Source of the DNA: Megachile rotundata
Lineage: Eukaryota > Arthropoda > Insecta > Hymenoptera > Megachilidae
Direction of reading: 5' to 3'
DNA: 64,000 nucleotides
Assembly: GCF_050947335.1 (NCBI RefSeq)
Contig: NC_134983.1
Span: forward strand, 8,742,001-8,806,000
Below, piece by piece: positions 46,546 through 60,727 of this stretch (position 1 is the first letter of the stretch; each line of letters begins with the position of its first letter). Made by a program: the position numbers and the translations under genes. The notes below the pieces were generated by a model. The model made no database searches. It saw nothing but the letters and a program-made list of their open reading frames with translations, and was not told the origin of the DNA.

Positions 46546-49500
46546 ATGGCACACGAAAACGGATTAAACGGTGATACCGATTCCGAGACGGTGGAATTGA
46601 ATCCATTGAGAAGAACCAGGTTCCACGTGAATCGAGTCGACAGTCTCGAAGGACGTGCCAGCCTTCTTGGCGAACAGGAGACCAAAAAGTCCCTCAGGCA
46701 CATGACCAGAGAGGCTCTACCCAGGCTGGACAATTACAGGAACATCATGAGTATTCAGGCTGCTCATAGACCATCTTTGGACGAGCTTCACAATCCCACT
46801 CTGCTTAACAAGGTAAGAATGATGATACTTGACTATTAATAGTACCGTTATTCCTTTTGTTTTATAATGCGTAGCATATTCATTATAGTTCGTGCGATAC
46901 GTGTTATATCGTAGTTCTACGGATGAAAATTTTTAAGCATGCGGTAGAATATTTTGGTAGCTTCACTTTGATAGCATTTGGGGTAAATTATCAAAGTTTC
47001 TTGTTGGTTTTTTTTTAATAAGAGTACTTAGAAGCTGAAGATAGGAGTTTAACCCTGAAATTAATGGCGGAGTGTTTGCTTAGCAATCTTTTATCCTTGA
47101 GTTCAGAGGGTTACCTAAACTTTATGGGTCCTATATCTACAATTAAGAGAATTCCAAATTTTCAAAGTCTCTCATTGCTGAAATTTGAAAGTGTAGAAGT
47201 CTCAAATTCTCAAAATCGTAAAATTCCTAAAATTCCAGAATTTTAAAATACCAAAGTCTAGAATGTCTCTTAAAGTCCTAAAGTGTAATTGTGAAACCGA
47301 GAGTTCCACAGTTCGAAAATAAAGCCGGAATCAACACTTCATCTAATGGAATTTCATGAAATAGGAATCCTTCAAGGTTCGTCCAGAGTTCAATAAAAAT
47401 TCTAAAAAGAGGATTCCTATAGTTGGTCAAACGTCTTCGAGGAAAATACGTGAATTAAGTAAAGCATAACCTACTTATAGGGTTTCAGAGTTTTTTTTTA
47501 TTTGTGGCCCATTATCAAGTGAACCTCAACTGAGAGTTAAGCAATTGCAAGATTGTCTATTTTAAGACTGAATTAATGCTTGTTTAAGAGCTTGTAGGGT
47601 GGGACAACTTAAATGAAAAAATCATACCGGAATGAACCGAACACGGCAGCGTTTCTCGCTTGGGTGTTCGATGTATTCGAATGATAGAACTCAAATTTTT
47701 ATTCGAATATTTAACATGTGATATCGAGATACACTTTGATATTCAAATTGTAATGTGCAAACTTTCAATGCTCAAACCTAGATATGTAAACTTCTAATAC
47801 TTCCAATATTTGATATGTAATATAGAGATACATTTCAATATTCAAATTGTAATATGCAAACTTTCGATATATTTAAATTGAAGAATGCAGGCTTTGAATA
47901 TTCAAATTGAAATGTGCAAACTTTCAATATTAAAACTTAAATATTTAAACTCCTAATATTGAAACTTGAATTCAAATTACCGAATGTTAAAATATTAGAA
48001 ATATTCGATACAATCCTTTCAATACTCTGAATATTCGAATTATACGAATAATCCAAATTAGCCGAATATTAACTCTAATATTCTCAGAGTGTAAACTCAT
48101 TGGTATCACGTTAAATGTTGACTTTGAAATGTAAAAACTTTGTGACTTCAGAAGATAAAGTAGCAATTAAATAAAAATGTAATTCAACAGGCAGGCCATA
48201 AATATTCGAGGAGCCTTGGTATAATAATTCGAAATTTTACAGCCCTATTCTCTCGTTGTAGCACTCGTATGCAGAAATGTCGCTTACAATTTGTCCGTGC
48301 ACGAGACCGATGATGCATCGTGTACATTGACATTCACCCATTTTCTTAGCCAGTGGTCCCTTATCTACGACCCTCTCGTCAGCTATTCCGATCTAAAATT
48401 AAACGAGCATAGTAAACGTAATCGTACAATCGCCAGTAATTGTACACGGAATCAAACGCGTTTCCTGCGACGAACGTTACTCATTAACGCGTCACGATTA
48501 ATTCACGATTTCTCTTTGTCAATGTATTCATAAATGATTCCAACAGTGATTGCGATTATAAAGTTCAATGATTACACAATTCTGTAAGCACAGAATCAAC
48601 AAAGAGTTATGGCATGAAATTGCATTGGCAAGAAAAATATCAAGATAAAAAAGATAAAAATGGAGGTTATATAGACATTGTATCAACGATTTTAATATGT
48701 TAGTGTAATGCGAGAAACGTTATGCGGAGGAAGTAACGGTTTTGTTTTTCCTGTACGGTTTATCGGAACCGGGAACGCGGTGTTGGATATAATAGGCACT
48801 TGCCCTAGGATCTGCTTTTGGAAGATCTTGTATTTACATTTTCAAATTTATTAGATTCTTTTCTTGAAATTTTTAGAAATTTTTCAAGTCACTTTTCGGA
48901 TTCAGATATTTTCAAAGGCAGAAATTTTCAAATTTTGAAAGTTTCGACTCCTAAGTTGTCAAACTTGGAATTAGCTTCCTTTCTTGGAAACTTGGAAATT
49001 TTTTAAGTCATCAATTTTCGGATTTAAATATTTTCAAAGGCACAAATTTTCCAACTTTCAAGTCTTCAAACCTTCAAACTTTCAAACTTTCAAACTTTCA
49101 AACTTTCAAACTTTCAAACCTTCAAACTTTCAAATCTTCAAACTCCCAAACCTTAAAATTTTCAAATTTTCAAACCTTGACACTTTCAAACTCTCAAATC
49201 TTAAAATTTTCAAATTTACACTCTTTCAAACTTTCAAACCTCTAAACCTTGAAACTTTCAAACCTTCAAACTTTGAAACTTTGAAACTTTCAAACATTCA
49301 AATTTTCAAATACACAAACTTCTGAAACTTCAAACCTGTAACCAGATATTTTCAGAGGTAAAAATTTTCAAGTTTCAAATCGGGTCTCCGGGTCCAAAAA
49401 CTCTGTAGACAGTGCTGAAGGTGGATTTATCAAAAGCTAATATTGAAGGCTCGCCTTTTTATTATTAGACCGCCATACATATTTCAGGCAATGAAGTAAT

Positions 49501-52500
49501 AAGCGATACTTAAACACGATAAAAGTGCTAAAATTTGCTTTCGTATTTAAACGGATTCTGACGTGCAAAACATATTTTATTGACACCTTTGAATAGTTTC
49601 TAATTTATTCTTCGATCGCGTTCATATAGAGTGACATATTGACTATGATTGAGTGCCATTTAATTAGAATTCATACTTAGAAATACCATGTTGGATAACG
49701 TCGATACCGGTTCTCTGAATAATTAGAATGTATCACGATAATATACAATGTATCGAGGAGATCTAATCTGCATTTTACAGCTTTGCGGATATCTAACATC
49801 TTGTGAGCGAAAACAGATAAGATTACCTATTACCTAATACTTATTCATATGTATTAATTCATTATAATTGTAATCGTGCATGAATTAGTTTTCTCTGTGC
49901 TTTTTTATACCGGTGATAAATGTAGGGAACAATAAAGGAATTCTTGTCCGTGATTAATCGTCCGTTCCCATAAGATAAAGCAAGAATCGTAATAACTAAT
50001 CGTTCCTTCACTGAAATCACCATTACGAAAGAGTCCTATTCCATCAAGTTTTCCAGACAATTTTGTTAAGGTTAATTACAAAAAAATTGTTTGTCCAGCA
50101 TATTATGCAAACACGGCTATTACGTTGAAAATTTGCTTATTAGGTTTTTCATGTGTGTATTTTAGGAACACGTAATGTCGGAAGAAACCGTTTAAAACAT
50201 AGGAAATAAAAAATTAATGGAAACAGGTGAATTTACATTGCAAATATTTCGACTTGGGAGATTCACACTTCTCTAAAATAATGCAGCAATGTAACATTGA
50301 ATTTTAGTCTTTTTTGTTTAGAGTCTACGATTGATTATAATTACGATTGATTACAAGTACGATTAATTATAACTACGATCGATTACAGCTGCAAGACACA
50401 AAACTACAAAACATTTTCACGGTTTCACTTACCAAAGTTTCACGACGAGTTTAGCTAAATTACAACTCTCTGAACAGATTGCTACGAAATACGATATACC
50501 TCGCAACTATCCTAACAGCTTAAATCCATCATCCAGATTGCTCTTGACACAGAGCAGCGATTCAACTTGAAGTTTTGGATGCAATTCTATTGAATCTACA
50601 AACGATTCTTCATAACGCTTCATAAATTTCATTTAAAGCTGAACGAATTTAAACTATAATATTACCAATCATTTTATTACTCGTCAAAGATACCTGAATG
50701 ATCTCAATATTAGCTTCTGTTGCTTCGTATAGGACGGACTATATTTCTGTTTGCACTACTTGCAAAACGTGTGTTCATATTTAAAATCATTTTTCTTCAT
50801 TGAATCTGTATAAGCATTTATTAGTTTAGTTTGTTAATTATGAACTGGGAGATTGCAATGACAAATTCATCCATAAAATTATAGACTAATAAAATTCAAG
50901 ACTACCAACGTCACATGTCAACTTTCGTACTTTGACTTTACTTTGAGTTTACGACTGTTGAATACAAAACCAAAACAGATAGATAATTTTTTGTACTCGT
51001 TAATCTGAAAGTATTGTCAAAAACAAGATAGCATTTGTTAATTCCAGAATGTATTTTTTCCCATCTATTTGCGTACCAAGTGTAAAATTGCTAATTTTGG
51101 ACCTGTACCGTTTGTCAACTCATGAATTTCGTTATCCTCGATAAATGAAAACTGATAACGTCTAGACACGATAAAAATACCGGGCACTTTGGTCCGAGCG
51201 AGAAGAAACTAATTAGCAATTCGTGGTTTACGATTTTAATTGCAAACCTTTGAAATGCGCGAATCTTTATTCTTAGTATCGGTGTAAATTTAATTAGCAA
51301 CGGATATTTTACGACGATAAAATTGATCTCTGCGAATGTTAAAAATTGTGAGTTTTATTTAGGAAATGTTGATCGTGAGCTAACATTAATCTTTCGAATC
51401 GTCGAAGGTAATTAACGACTCTTTTGCAACGATTGATAATGGTTTCTACGCGAATCTTGGAAACGTTCATGATTTGAAGATGCAAGAATTTATGGTTTCC
51501 AGCGGGTTTAAAAGACCCCCCACGTTTGACCGAACAATTAAACGCTTGAAGTGATCGTAAATGCCGCAAGCATGCCTCGTCTACTGCGCAATGCACGGTT
51601 GCTTGAAGTATTTATTCCAGAAATTAGTATCTTTGTCTAACTGCGTAGAGCGCTACTGAAATTGCTGGATACTATTGCAAATTATTAAATTTTGAAACTA
51701 AGAAATATTGGAATATAGATATTGAACTTTGAGAAATTTTCTTAGTTTGAAATTTGTTGAATTATCAATTTGGAATTTTTAAGAATTTGGAGTGAGAAAT
51801 TTTCAAGCTTCAAATTTTCAAATTTAGTCTTTCAAACATTCAAACTTTTTAATCTTCAAACCTTCAAATTTTTAAATTTACAATCTTTCAAACATTCAAA
51901 CCTTCAAACTGTCAAACCTTTAAATTTTCAAATTTACAATCTGTCAACCCTCAAACCTTCAAATGTTCAATCCACAAGCTTCCAAAACTTCAAACCTGTT
52001 CTCCCCCAAATTTTCAAATTTACAAACTTGCAAACTTCCAAAGCTCTCCATATTATCTCCAACTATCTCCACCTACCTCTCCTGCTGCATACGTGTCAAT
52101 ATAACGAAAGTCTACTGTACATATCCCTCCCAGCAAAAAAACTTCAGCCGAAATCAAACGAAATGCAGACCGAACAAAAGATAAATAGAACATCACCAAA
52201 AATAAATTGTAAGAGAAAATTGAAATATCATTCACGAATTCGAATCGTACAACACACACCGCTTAATAACAGCGTCCATAGGACCAGTAAAACGCGTGCT
52301 CCGAATACATTACGGGTCGAGGGATAAGCGTTCGTTATTATTTGACTATTATACCGCGCATTGCACGAGCGTGTTGATACGAAGGAGTATATGTAACGTT
52401 GTAGAAGTACATATTCTTTTCATTGTCGTTCTGTTCTTTCGACGGTACAAGCTCGTAACTCACTTGTACACGTCGCGTGCACTTACGCACGTGAGTACAT

Positions 52501-55500
52501 CGAGTTTATGATCCGTAATAATGAACAAAATTCTTCTTCCTGAGCGAGAGAGAGCTCGTTTGTCCTCGTTGCAGTCTGCAATTGAATCGATGAGTTCAAG
52601 GACGGTATTAGTCCAAAAACCACGTTTTAACACTATAACTGTTTTCAGTTATAACTGCTTTTAATTAAAATTTAACATCTTTTTAGTTGTATATAGTTAT
52701 ACTATGTTGGATGAATATTTATATCTGACTGATTTCAAGGATATGTGTACATATGTTCGTTTTTATATGTATCGAAGTTGGTACATGTATATCAAAGGTA
52801 ACATATGTGGATATCATCGCTACTTTTGTATATTATAAATTCTGTAAAAATTTATTTATATCAGGTTCAAGATGAGTGAAACATTCATTAGTACACATTA
52901 TAATTTATTATGTAAACTAAGTAATTTATCCTGTAATTTTAAAAAACCATTTCTGAAGAGTTCACCTTGTGAATTCTTCCCAATTGTCTAGTTGTAGTAG
53001 AAATTATATTATATTATAATTAAATGATGGAAGTACAACTTTAAAAAGAATATTCTCTTTCCACAACAAAGACAATCTACACATCTGCTAAATTAGATCA
53101 ACATAAATGTTAAGTATAATTTATATCATACACCTAACGATACATCGTCCTAAGAAATTCGAAACTCGTTTCAGCAAAATTATCCGCGAGCACGTGTAAG
53201 AATAATTTCGCAATTATAGTCCAAGACACGATATTCGAGGATGTAACGGGAAATAATGGGATGAAATAATCGTCGAGAACTATAAGGCAGTTGAGAATGT
53301 TCGTGTCTCGGAACAAATTGTTCGCTGATTCAAGTTTCTTCACCGAAGAGAACGGATTCCCCATAATGCTGATCAATCTCCAGCAATAAACCGAAAACCC
53401 ATGATGTACCCTTCTCACCTCGCCACATTTGATGGAGCATAATCCTATTATTGTTTACCCAGTTGTTCGTTTATAAGGTTTCGATGAACGTTTGTTTGGC
53501 CAGATTCATGCGTGTTTAGAAATCGAAACTAGTTCACTCGGCTTTGTTTAGATACCTCGAACCTTGAAAATATTTCATCGTTCTATCAGAACTATTCTTC
53601 ACGATTGTTTCAATTTCGTACAAATATTTTCGCTGAATGTTTTTACATGGGTGTTTGTTTTAATCCTGTCGTGAGAGTGGAAATTGCGCAGACATAGTTT
53701 TAGATTCGAGGAAGGTATACCAGTATGATTTCCATGATCTCGAATACTGAATTTCTAAAAAGTCTTTCAACATTGGGCGACGTGTAATGCACGGCATGTG
53801 AGGCATTGTTACGTAAATCGTTAGTCTTCATTGGTCGACTGGCGACCCTTCCTCTAGACGAATCACCTTCAATGCCGATAACCACCTCTAAATCTCAATC
53901 TACGCGTAACGTTCACGTACAGAGATCTACGGGTCTATTGCGATCTCTAATTCTACAAATTCTGCGTCTACCTGTTATTTGGAGGAGCGTGGACCGAAAT
54001 GTTTGTAATCATTGCATGATCAAACGGTATATTGCGGCTTAATGATCAAATGTTGTATGATCAAACGTTATGCTAATGCATGTTGTGTGATCAAGTGTTA
54101 CGCGTTCCTTGAAACTTAGGAATTTCTATGTTTTTGAATTTATCAAAGTTGAAGTTCTTGGTGCTTTGAATTTCAAATTTCTGTATTTAAATTTCTGAAC
54201 CTTCAAATTTTCAAATCCCCAAATTCTCAAATGCCTAAGTCCATAAATTCTCACATTTTCAAACTTTCAAATCTATAAATGTCCATATTCCAACGACCAA
54301 GTTCCCAAATTTCTAAATCCAAAAAATTCACAAATTCTCAAACTTCTAAATCTATAAATGTCCATATTTTAACGATCAAATGTTCAAAATCCCTAAATTC
54401 CTAAAGTCTCAAACTTCTAAATCTGCAAATGTCCATATTTTAATATTTCATTTTTTTCTCTCAGAGTTCAGGTTCGCACATTTTGCCGATAGCCCACGTG
54501 AAGCCACCCACAACCGGAGTGAAATTCGGATGGATTCAAGGAGTGTTGTTAAGATGTCTACTCAATATTTGGGGGGTGATGTTATTCCTACGACTCTCTT
54601 GGGTCGTGGCACAAGCTGGGATAGGTAATTAATAAAACATCGAAATGTTTCGATCAAGTATACTAAATCATTTACTTCATGCTTTCAGGACAAGCTATTT
54701 TATTGATTCTAACGACGACAGTTGTGACCACTATTACATCGTTATCGATGTCGGCGATTAGCACGAACGGGCTTATTAAAGGAGGTGAGTAACAGTTGTC
54801 GTCGATTATAACACGGTTAGACTGGTGATTATGATTTTCAACAGATTATATAATATTGGAAAACGCTAACAGTAATTAAAGAGCTTGCTGAAATATTTAG
54901 CGACGTTTCGATCTATCAAAAAACGTGAATATTCACATGTAGCAAAATTGTATAAAGTCTAGTTGAATTTGTTAAAAAAATTGTTGATTAACTCACAACT
55001 ATTTCTTCATCTGTTTGTTCATTTCATTAGAAGCAGGCAATTGTACAATTCACTTATTATTTGCGATACTAAAATTCAACAAATTCTTATATTTTTGTCT
55101 TTTAATATTTGCATGCAGGTACTGGTATTCATACGATTACATGTGATTTGCATACACGTAATTGTGCAAATACATAATTCTGTGTATATGTGTTCACATG
55201 AACGCATGTAATTCATATCTACATATATCTACACAAACAGATCTTGCATAAATTCATGAATTGAAACTTGAGATACTTGTGTTACCAGTTCAGGATCCTG
55301 GTCACATATACATGAATCGATTAATTCGTTCTGAACTAATAACTTCACTGTTTTTGTCTATTAGATATTGTCAATTCGATAAGATTAAACATTTTTCGCA
55401 GGTGGTACATATTACATGATCTCCAGATCACTGGGTCCAGAATTCGGAGGAGCAATAGGACTCATATTTTCTTTAGCGAACGCGGTCGCGTGCTCTATGT

Positions 55501-58500
55501 ACGTTGTTGGATTTTGTGAAAGTATGGTAGACTGTTTGAAATCGAACGGAGTTTGCATCGTCGATTGTGATAACACGGATATCAGGATCATAGGTTCGTA
55601 GAAATTAACGAAAGATATTTTGTTAAGATATTTTCAATGGTTTGTTTGGTACAGGTTGTATTACGGTAGTTCTGTTGCTCTTAATCGTGATGATCGGTTT
55701 GGAATGGGAAGCGAAGGCTCAGATTGGTTTACTTGTTATTTTGCTGTTGGCCATCGCTGATTTTATGATTGGCACTTTTATTGGACCCAAAGACGATTTG
55801 GAGAGAGCTAAAGGATTTATGGGATACAATGGTAAATTTTTATAATATGAGTACATTCACAAAGATAAATTGTGTAATTGTCGACGAGCGTTTGACCATG
55901 CTTGAGCTAGACGGAAGATTAAAATTCATGACGCGTTTACACGAGTCTGTTTCTGTCTAAAATTCCAAGAGCTCCAAACTTTTCGATTTACGATTTATTT
56001 TATGTTCACAGCTGATCTGTTCATGGAAAACTTTCATCCGGACTACAGATACAGCGAAGGGATGGAACATAATTTTTTTTCAGTCTTGGCTATCTTTTTC
56101 CCAGCAGCAACAGGTATCCTGGCAGGTGCGAATATATCCGGTGATTTGAAGGTGATTTAGTCCTTTCGTCTACAGGGAATATTTCTTAATACTTTAATCG
56201 TTAAGTCATAGTGTTACTTAATTTTAACAATAATTTGTTACTTCGATATTCTTTAATTTCTTCACAATTTTGCGTTGTACATTCTGTCTTGAAAAAACAA
56301 CTGAACCATGAAGTGTTTCGAATCGTATCTGAACCCTGCCCTCGACAATCTTAAATTTTCTGAAATTCTATTAAATCATGAAATACTAGGTTTAAATCGA
56401 TTCGAGGTACTTCAAAGCCCTTTATATTTAAATTTTGAATTTTAAGTATATTCACACATTTAATGTCTCGAAAATTCATAGTTAGAAATAAAATGGATAA
56501 ATATTTAGATTCCAGGCTAATAATTTTCATTTTATCGGTAGGATCCTCAAACAGCCATTCCAAAGGGAACTTTGTTAGCAATTCTATTGACAACAATTTC
56601 TTACATATTCATGGCATTTATGGTAGGAGGTACAGTCGTACGAGACGCGTCTGGCGACGTTAATGACTTATGGAACGTTTACAATAGTTCATATAACGTT
56701 TTGTCGAGCTTCAATGTGACGAACCAAACAGCTGAAAGCCCAATTGCTACTGACGATAATCTTTTGAATCCGAGTCAATTAACGTGGAGCATGTATGGCA
56801 CGAAATTCAACTGTACGGGCAACTGCCCTTATGGTAGCCACAACAGTTTTCAGGTATTTTTTATCTTTGACTTTGAGTGGTTGAAAATTTGCTGACTTCG
56901 AAATGTTCAAATCCTAAAATTTTTGTATTTTTAAATCTTCAAATTCAAAGACTCTTCGAGTCTTAGATCTCCAAATTCTCACTCTTTGAAGTCCCAAATT
57001 TCCAAATCTCTAAATTTTCAAATTTCCAAATCCTCAGAGTCTTAGATCTCCAAATTCTCGCTCTTCTAACTCTCAAAGCTGCAAATCTCTAAATTCTCAA
57101 ATTTCCAAATCCCCAAATTCCCACTCTTTCAACTCCCAAACCTCCAAATCTCTAAACTGTCAAATTTCCAAATGCTCAGAGTCTTAAATTCCCAAATTCT
57201 CACTCTTCTAACTCTCAAAGCTGCAAATCTCTAAATTCTCAAATTTCCAAATCCCCAGAGTCTTAAATCCCCAAATTCCCACTCTTTCAGCTCCCAATCC
57301 TCCAAATCTCTAAACTCTCAAATTTCCAAATGCTCAGAGTCTTAAATTCCCAAATTCTCACTCTTCCAAATCCCAAATCCCCAAATCTCTTAAATCTCCA
57401 AATACTCAAATCTTCAACCTCCTATCTTCTCAAATATCCGCATCTTCAAATCTGTGTCGTACTACATAAATATAACCAAAACAGAAATAATTAATTAACT
57501 GTTTTCAGGTGATAGAATTGGTTTCCGCGTTCGGTCCATTCATTTACGCTGGATGTTTCGCGGCCACATTGTCAAGTGCTTTAGCGTCGTTAGTTTCCGC
57601 GCCCAAAGTATTTCAAGCACTTTGCCTCGATGAATTGTATCCTGGAATATCGTGGTTCAGCGGCGAAAAGGATAAAGAACCGATTCGTGGTTATTTCCTC
57701 ACTTTCGTGATCGCTGTTGGTTTCATTTTAATCGGTAAAGATTGCACCCTTATTTATTAACTAAATATAATTTCTTCTGTATTGAAAAATTTGATTGAAT
57801 ATTTATTCTGTCTTAGGGGAATTGAATGCCATAGCTCCTTTGATCTCAAACTTCTTTTTGGCCGCCTACACCCTTATTAATTTTAGCACTTTTCATGCAT
57901 CACTGGCCAAACCAATCGGTTGGCGACCAACGTTTAAGGTAATCTTATCTTACTTATAACTTACAAATATAGTAATTATTTAAAGAAAGTTTATTGAATT
58001 TATTAAAATGCAATTTTAACTTAATACTTCTAATGAGAAACATTATAAACTTTATTATTGATTGTTATAAATTATATTTTGACAAAATAATATTTAACGA
58101 TATGAACAACTCCTCTAATAATCGACTCTCTACTCTTTCATTATTTCGTTACGTCGTGATACTGTATAATACATCTTGAGACGCCAGTATCGACGACGTC
58201 GCCCTTAAGGCCCTACCCCACAATATTTAATTATACTTCAATTCGATGTTTTTATTCTACCTCTTCTTCATTTTAGTATTATAACATGTGGCTGAGTCTC
58301 GCTGGTGCTATACTCTGCGTTTCTGTGATGTTCTTGATCTCATGGTGGACGGCGTTAATCACTTTAAGCGTAGTCTTAGCACTTTATTTAGTAGTCTCGT
58401 ACCGGAAACCAGGTAACATTTCATAATTTCTCTATTTTCAATAGCATCATAATAATTAAAATTCTTTTACAGACGTAAATTGGGGTTCTACCACACAAGC

Positions 58501-60727
58501 TCAAACGTACAATAACGCCTTGACTGCTGTCCAACAACTGGACAGAGTCGAGGAACACGTTAAAAATTATAGGCCTCAATTGTTAGTACTCACTGGTATG
58601 CCGAGTACGAGATCAGCACTCGTTGATTTTGCACACCATATCACCAAAAATAATAGTTTATTTATTTGCGGTCATGTCATAGAGGTAAAGTTTCGTTACC
58701 AAACTTATGAGCTACACGAGTTAAACGTTGCATGAATTCTATTCATATGATCTTTCTTATAATTAGCTTTTACAGCTCTAAAGTCATGTAGCAATTATTT
58801 CCTGTTTTTATTCATATTTTTCATGTTCATGTTTCAGACACCAGTATCATATAAGACGCGAAATTCCATGATCGAGAAGTGTACTTCCTGGTTCAGAGCG
58901 AATAAGATCAAAGCATTTTATTCTGTGGTGGATGGTGCAAACTTTCAAGACGGTACTACCACGCTGTTGCAAGCTGCTGGTTTAGGGAAAATGAGGCCCA
59001 ACATTTTGTTAATGGGCTACAAGCAAGACTGGGCGACTTGCCCACGAGATAAATTGAATATGTACTTTAACGTAATGCAGTAAGTATTTGTTCAAAGGTA
59101 TATTTTCTTAAATATATACTTGCGTTACCAAGTGAAATGTCCATAATTGTTTTATAACTGGGATTCCCGAGGTTTTACGATGGGAATTCCTGAGATTTAA
59201 CTGGTATTCCCGGGGTCTTATAATTAGGGTACCTAGGTATAAATGTTCTAATAAGAACATAGAAGTGTTCACAAAATGGCATCTTGAAATGTTTCGATAG
59301 ATACGTTGTAAATTAAAGGACAATGCCCAACAATAAACACCAGGGTAAATTCTGAGATGAGGCTAGTAATTATTACCCAGGTTAATGTCATGCATACGAT
59401 GTTTTGGAATAGAATTCAAAATTAAAGTTTACTAGCTAGTCCAACATTGATATATCACTCGATTCTGACTGCCTATTTTATAAAAGTCAAAATGATATTA
59501 TATATCTATTTCCGCAGTAAAGCATTGGATATGCACATAGCGGTAGCGCTTCTCCGAATAAGCGAGGGTTTGGACTGTAGCGCAACCATAGGAGACAATG
59601 ACGAGCAAAAGAAAAATATTCCATCTACGTTACCAGGAAATCAAAGTTTCTCGCAACTCAGTCAAGGTTTGACACTAATTCTTTGCGAATAGATATTGTA
59701 TAAGAAATTCCTCAGAATTGTGTTATACATGAGTGTTTTTTTATGCAGCCAGTAGTACATCGGACATTTCGATTCCTGGTAGTCCCGCGCCAAGGAGGTC
59801 CAAAACGATCAACGAATATCCCAATCCAACGGAAGAACGCGAAAATCGGCAGACTATCATACCTGAAGCGAAGGATATACTTAACGTTGTAACAAAATTC
59901 CAGCGTAAACAGAAAAAGGGTACCATCGACGTATGGTGGTTGTACGATGATGGTGGCTTAACTCTTTTGTTACCCTATATCATAAGTACAAGACGCAACT
60001 GGTCGAACAGTAAATTACGAGTGTTTGCTCTTGCAAATAAAAACTCTGAACTAGAATATGAACAGAGAAAGTGAGTTTCGAAATAAATTGATATACAAAT
60101 ATCATTGTTATAATAATATTATGATTTTTGTGTTTTTAGTATGGCAAGTCTTTTATCGAAATTCCGGATAGATTATTCGGCGCTGAAAGTTATACCTGAT
60201 ATATCGAAACCAGCACAGGAGAGCACGAAAAACTTGTTCAATTTGTTGATAGAACATTTTCAGCAGGCTGAAGATCCAAAAGCGACAAACGATGGTATTT
60301 TTTATAATAAATATTGGAATTACTCTAGTACAATATTATAATTAGTTCATTATTTATAATATATGTTAAAATTTAATAAAATACTTCCTTTACTTGCAGA
60401 TGCAATTAAAGAGTCTGAATTACTCGCCATGAAGGAAAAGACGAACAGGCATCTACGCTTGCGAGAACTGTTGCTTGAGAACTCGATGGAAGCCAATTTA
60501 GTTGTCATGTAAGTGATATTTCGTTAACAAAATTGAATTGTTTAATATTATAATTACTGAAATATTAATTGTACTGTATTTTATTTCTCAGGACATTACC
60601 AATGCCTAGAAAGGGTGCTGTATCAGCACCTCTTTACATGGCCTGGTTAGAAATTCTAACACGCAATATGCCGCCATTTTTACTTGTCCGAGGAAATCAT
60701 ACGTCCGTTTTAACATTTTATTCATAA
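46546..60727 (+). CDS. Na-K-2Cl type cation-chloride cotransporter (SLC12 family)
   Basis: Seventeen exons (46546-46812, 54465-54624, 54689-54784, 55402-55593, 55655-55831, 56012-56151, 56542-56853, 57509-57734, 57817-57938, 58277-58412, 58473-58684, 58838-59079, 59518-59666, 59749-60070, 60140-60294, 60400-60508, 60592-60727) give 1050 residues. The N-terminus has an RFHV motif (the RFxV docking site for SPAK/OSR1 kinases) and a regulatory segment SLRHMTREALPRLDNYRN like the phospho-Thr region of NKCC/NCC. Transmembrane segments start with FGWIQGVLLRCLLNIWGVML. A large outer loop near residues 380-445 has four N-glycosylation sequons and two Cys. The C-terminal half is the conserved cytosolic SLC12 domain and ends VRGNHTSVLTFYS, as in NKCC1. 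It moves Na, K and Cl together into the cell. NKCC versus NCC substrate choice is not settled by sequence. Confidence 0.92.
47700..48060. repeat. AT-rich tandem repeat, unit about 99 bp
   Basis: The segment with GAGATACACTTTGATATTCA at about 47727 recurs about 99 bp later (ATATTCAAATTGTAATATGC), followed by further degenerate TATTCAAATTGAAATGTGCA copies. Confidence 0.65.
49030..49335. repeat. 8-nt periodic repeat, CTTTCAAA type
   Basis: A run of perfect CTTTCAAA octamers (about 49070-49115) is embedded in variants (CCTTCAAA, CTCTCAAA). It belongs to the same period-8 family as the agrin intron repeats but with a T-rich rather than C-rich variable half. Confidence 0.85.
51800..52030. repeat. 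8-nt periodic repeat, CCTTCAAA type
   Basis: Units such as CCTTCAAA, CATTCAAA and TTTTCAAA repeat with an 8-nt period. The block is more degenerate than 49030-49335. Confidence 0.75.
54130..54450. repeat. 8-nt periodic repeat just upstream of SLC12 exon 2
   Basis: TCAAATCC, CCAAATTC and TCTAAATC units, plus two longer copies of CTAAATCTRTAAATGTCCAT, end within about 20 bp of the exon-2 acceptor at 54465. The repeat therefore abuts the splicing signals. Confidence 0.7.
56930..57450. repeat. 8-nt periodic repeat with higher-order structure in SLC12 intron 7
   Basis: It fills most of the intron 56854-57508. Period-8 units (CCAAATCT, TCAAATTT) are organised into larger modules marked by CAGAGTCTTA, which recurs near 57036, 57177, 57256 and 57335. 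The last two intervals are about 79 bp. Confidence 0.82.

Larger units (their letters stand above)
46813..54464 (+). other. 7.65-kb first coding intron of the SLC12 gene
   Basis: AT-rich intron carrying several repeat blocks (listed separately: 47700-48060, 49030-49335, 51800-52030, 54130-54450). Short open frames inside the repeats encode only low-complexity peptides. No exon is required by phase; an alternative start or extra exon is possible. Confidence 0.5.
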
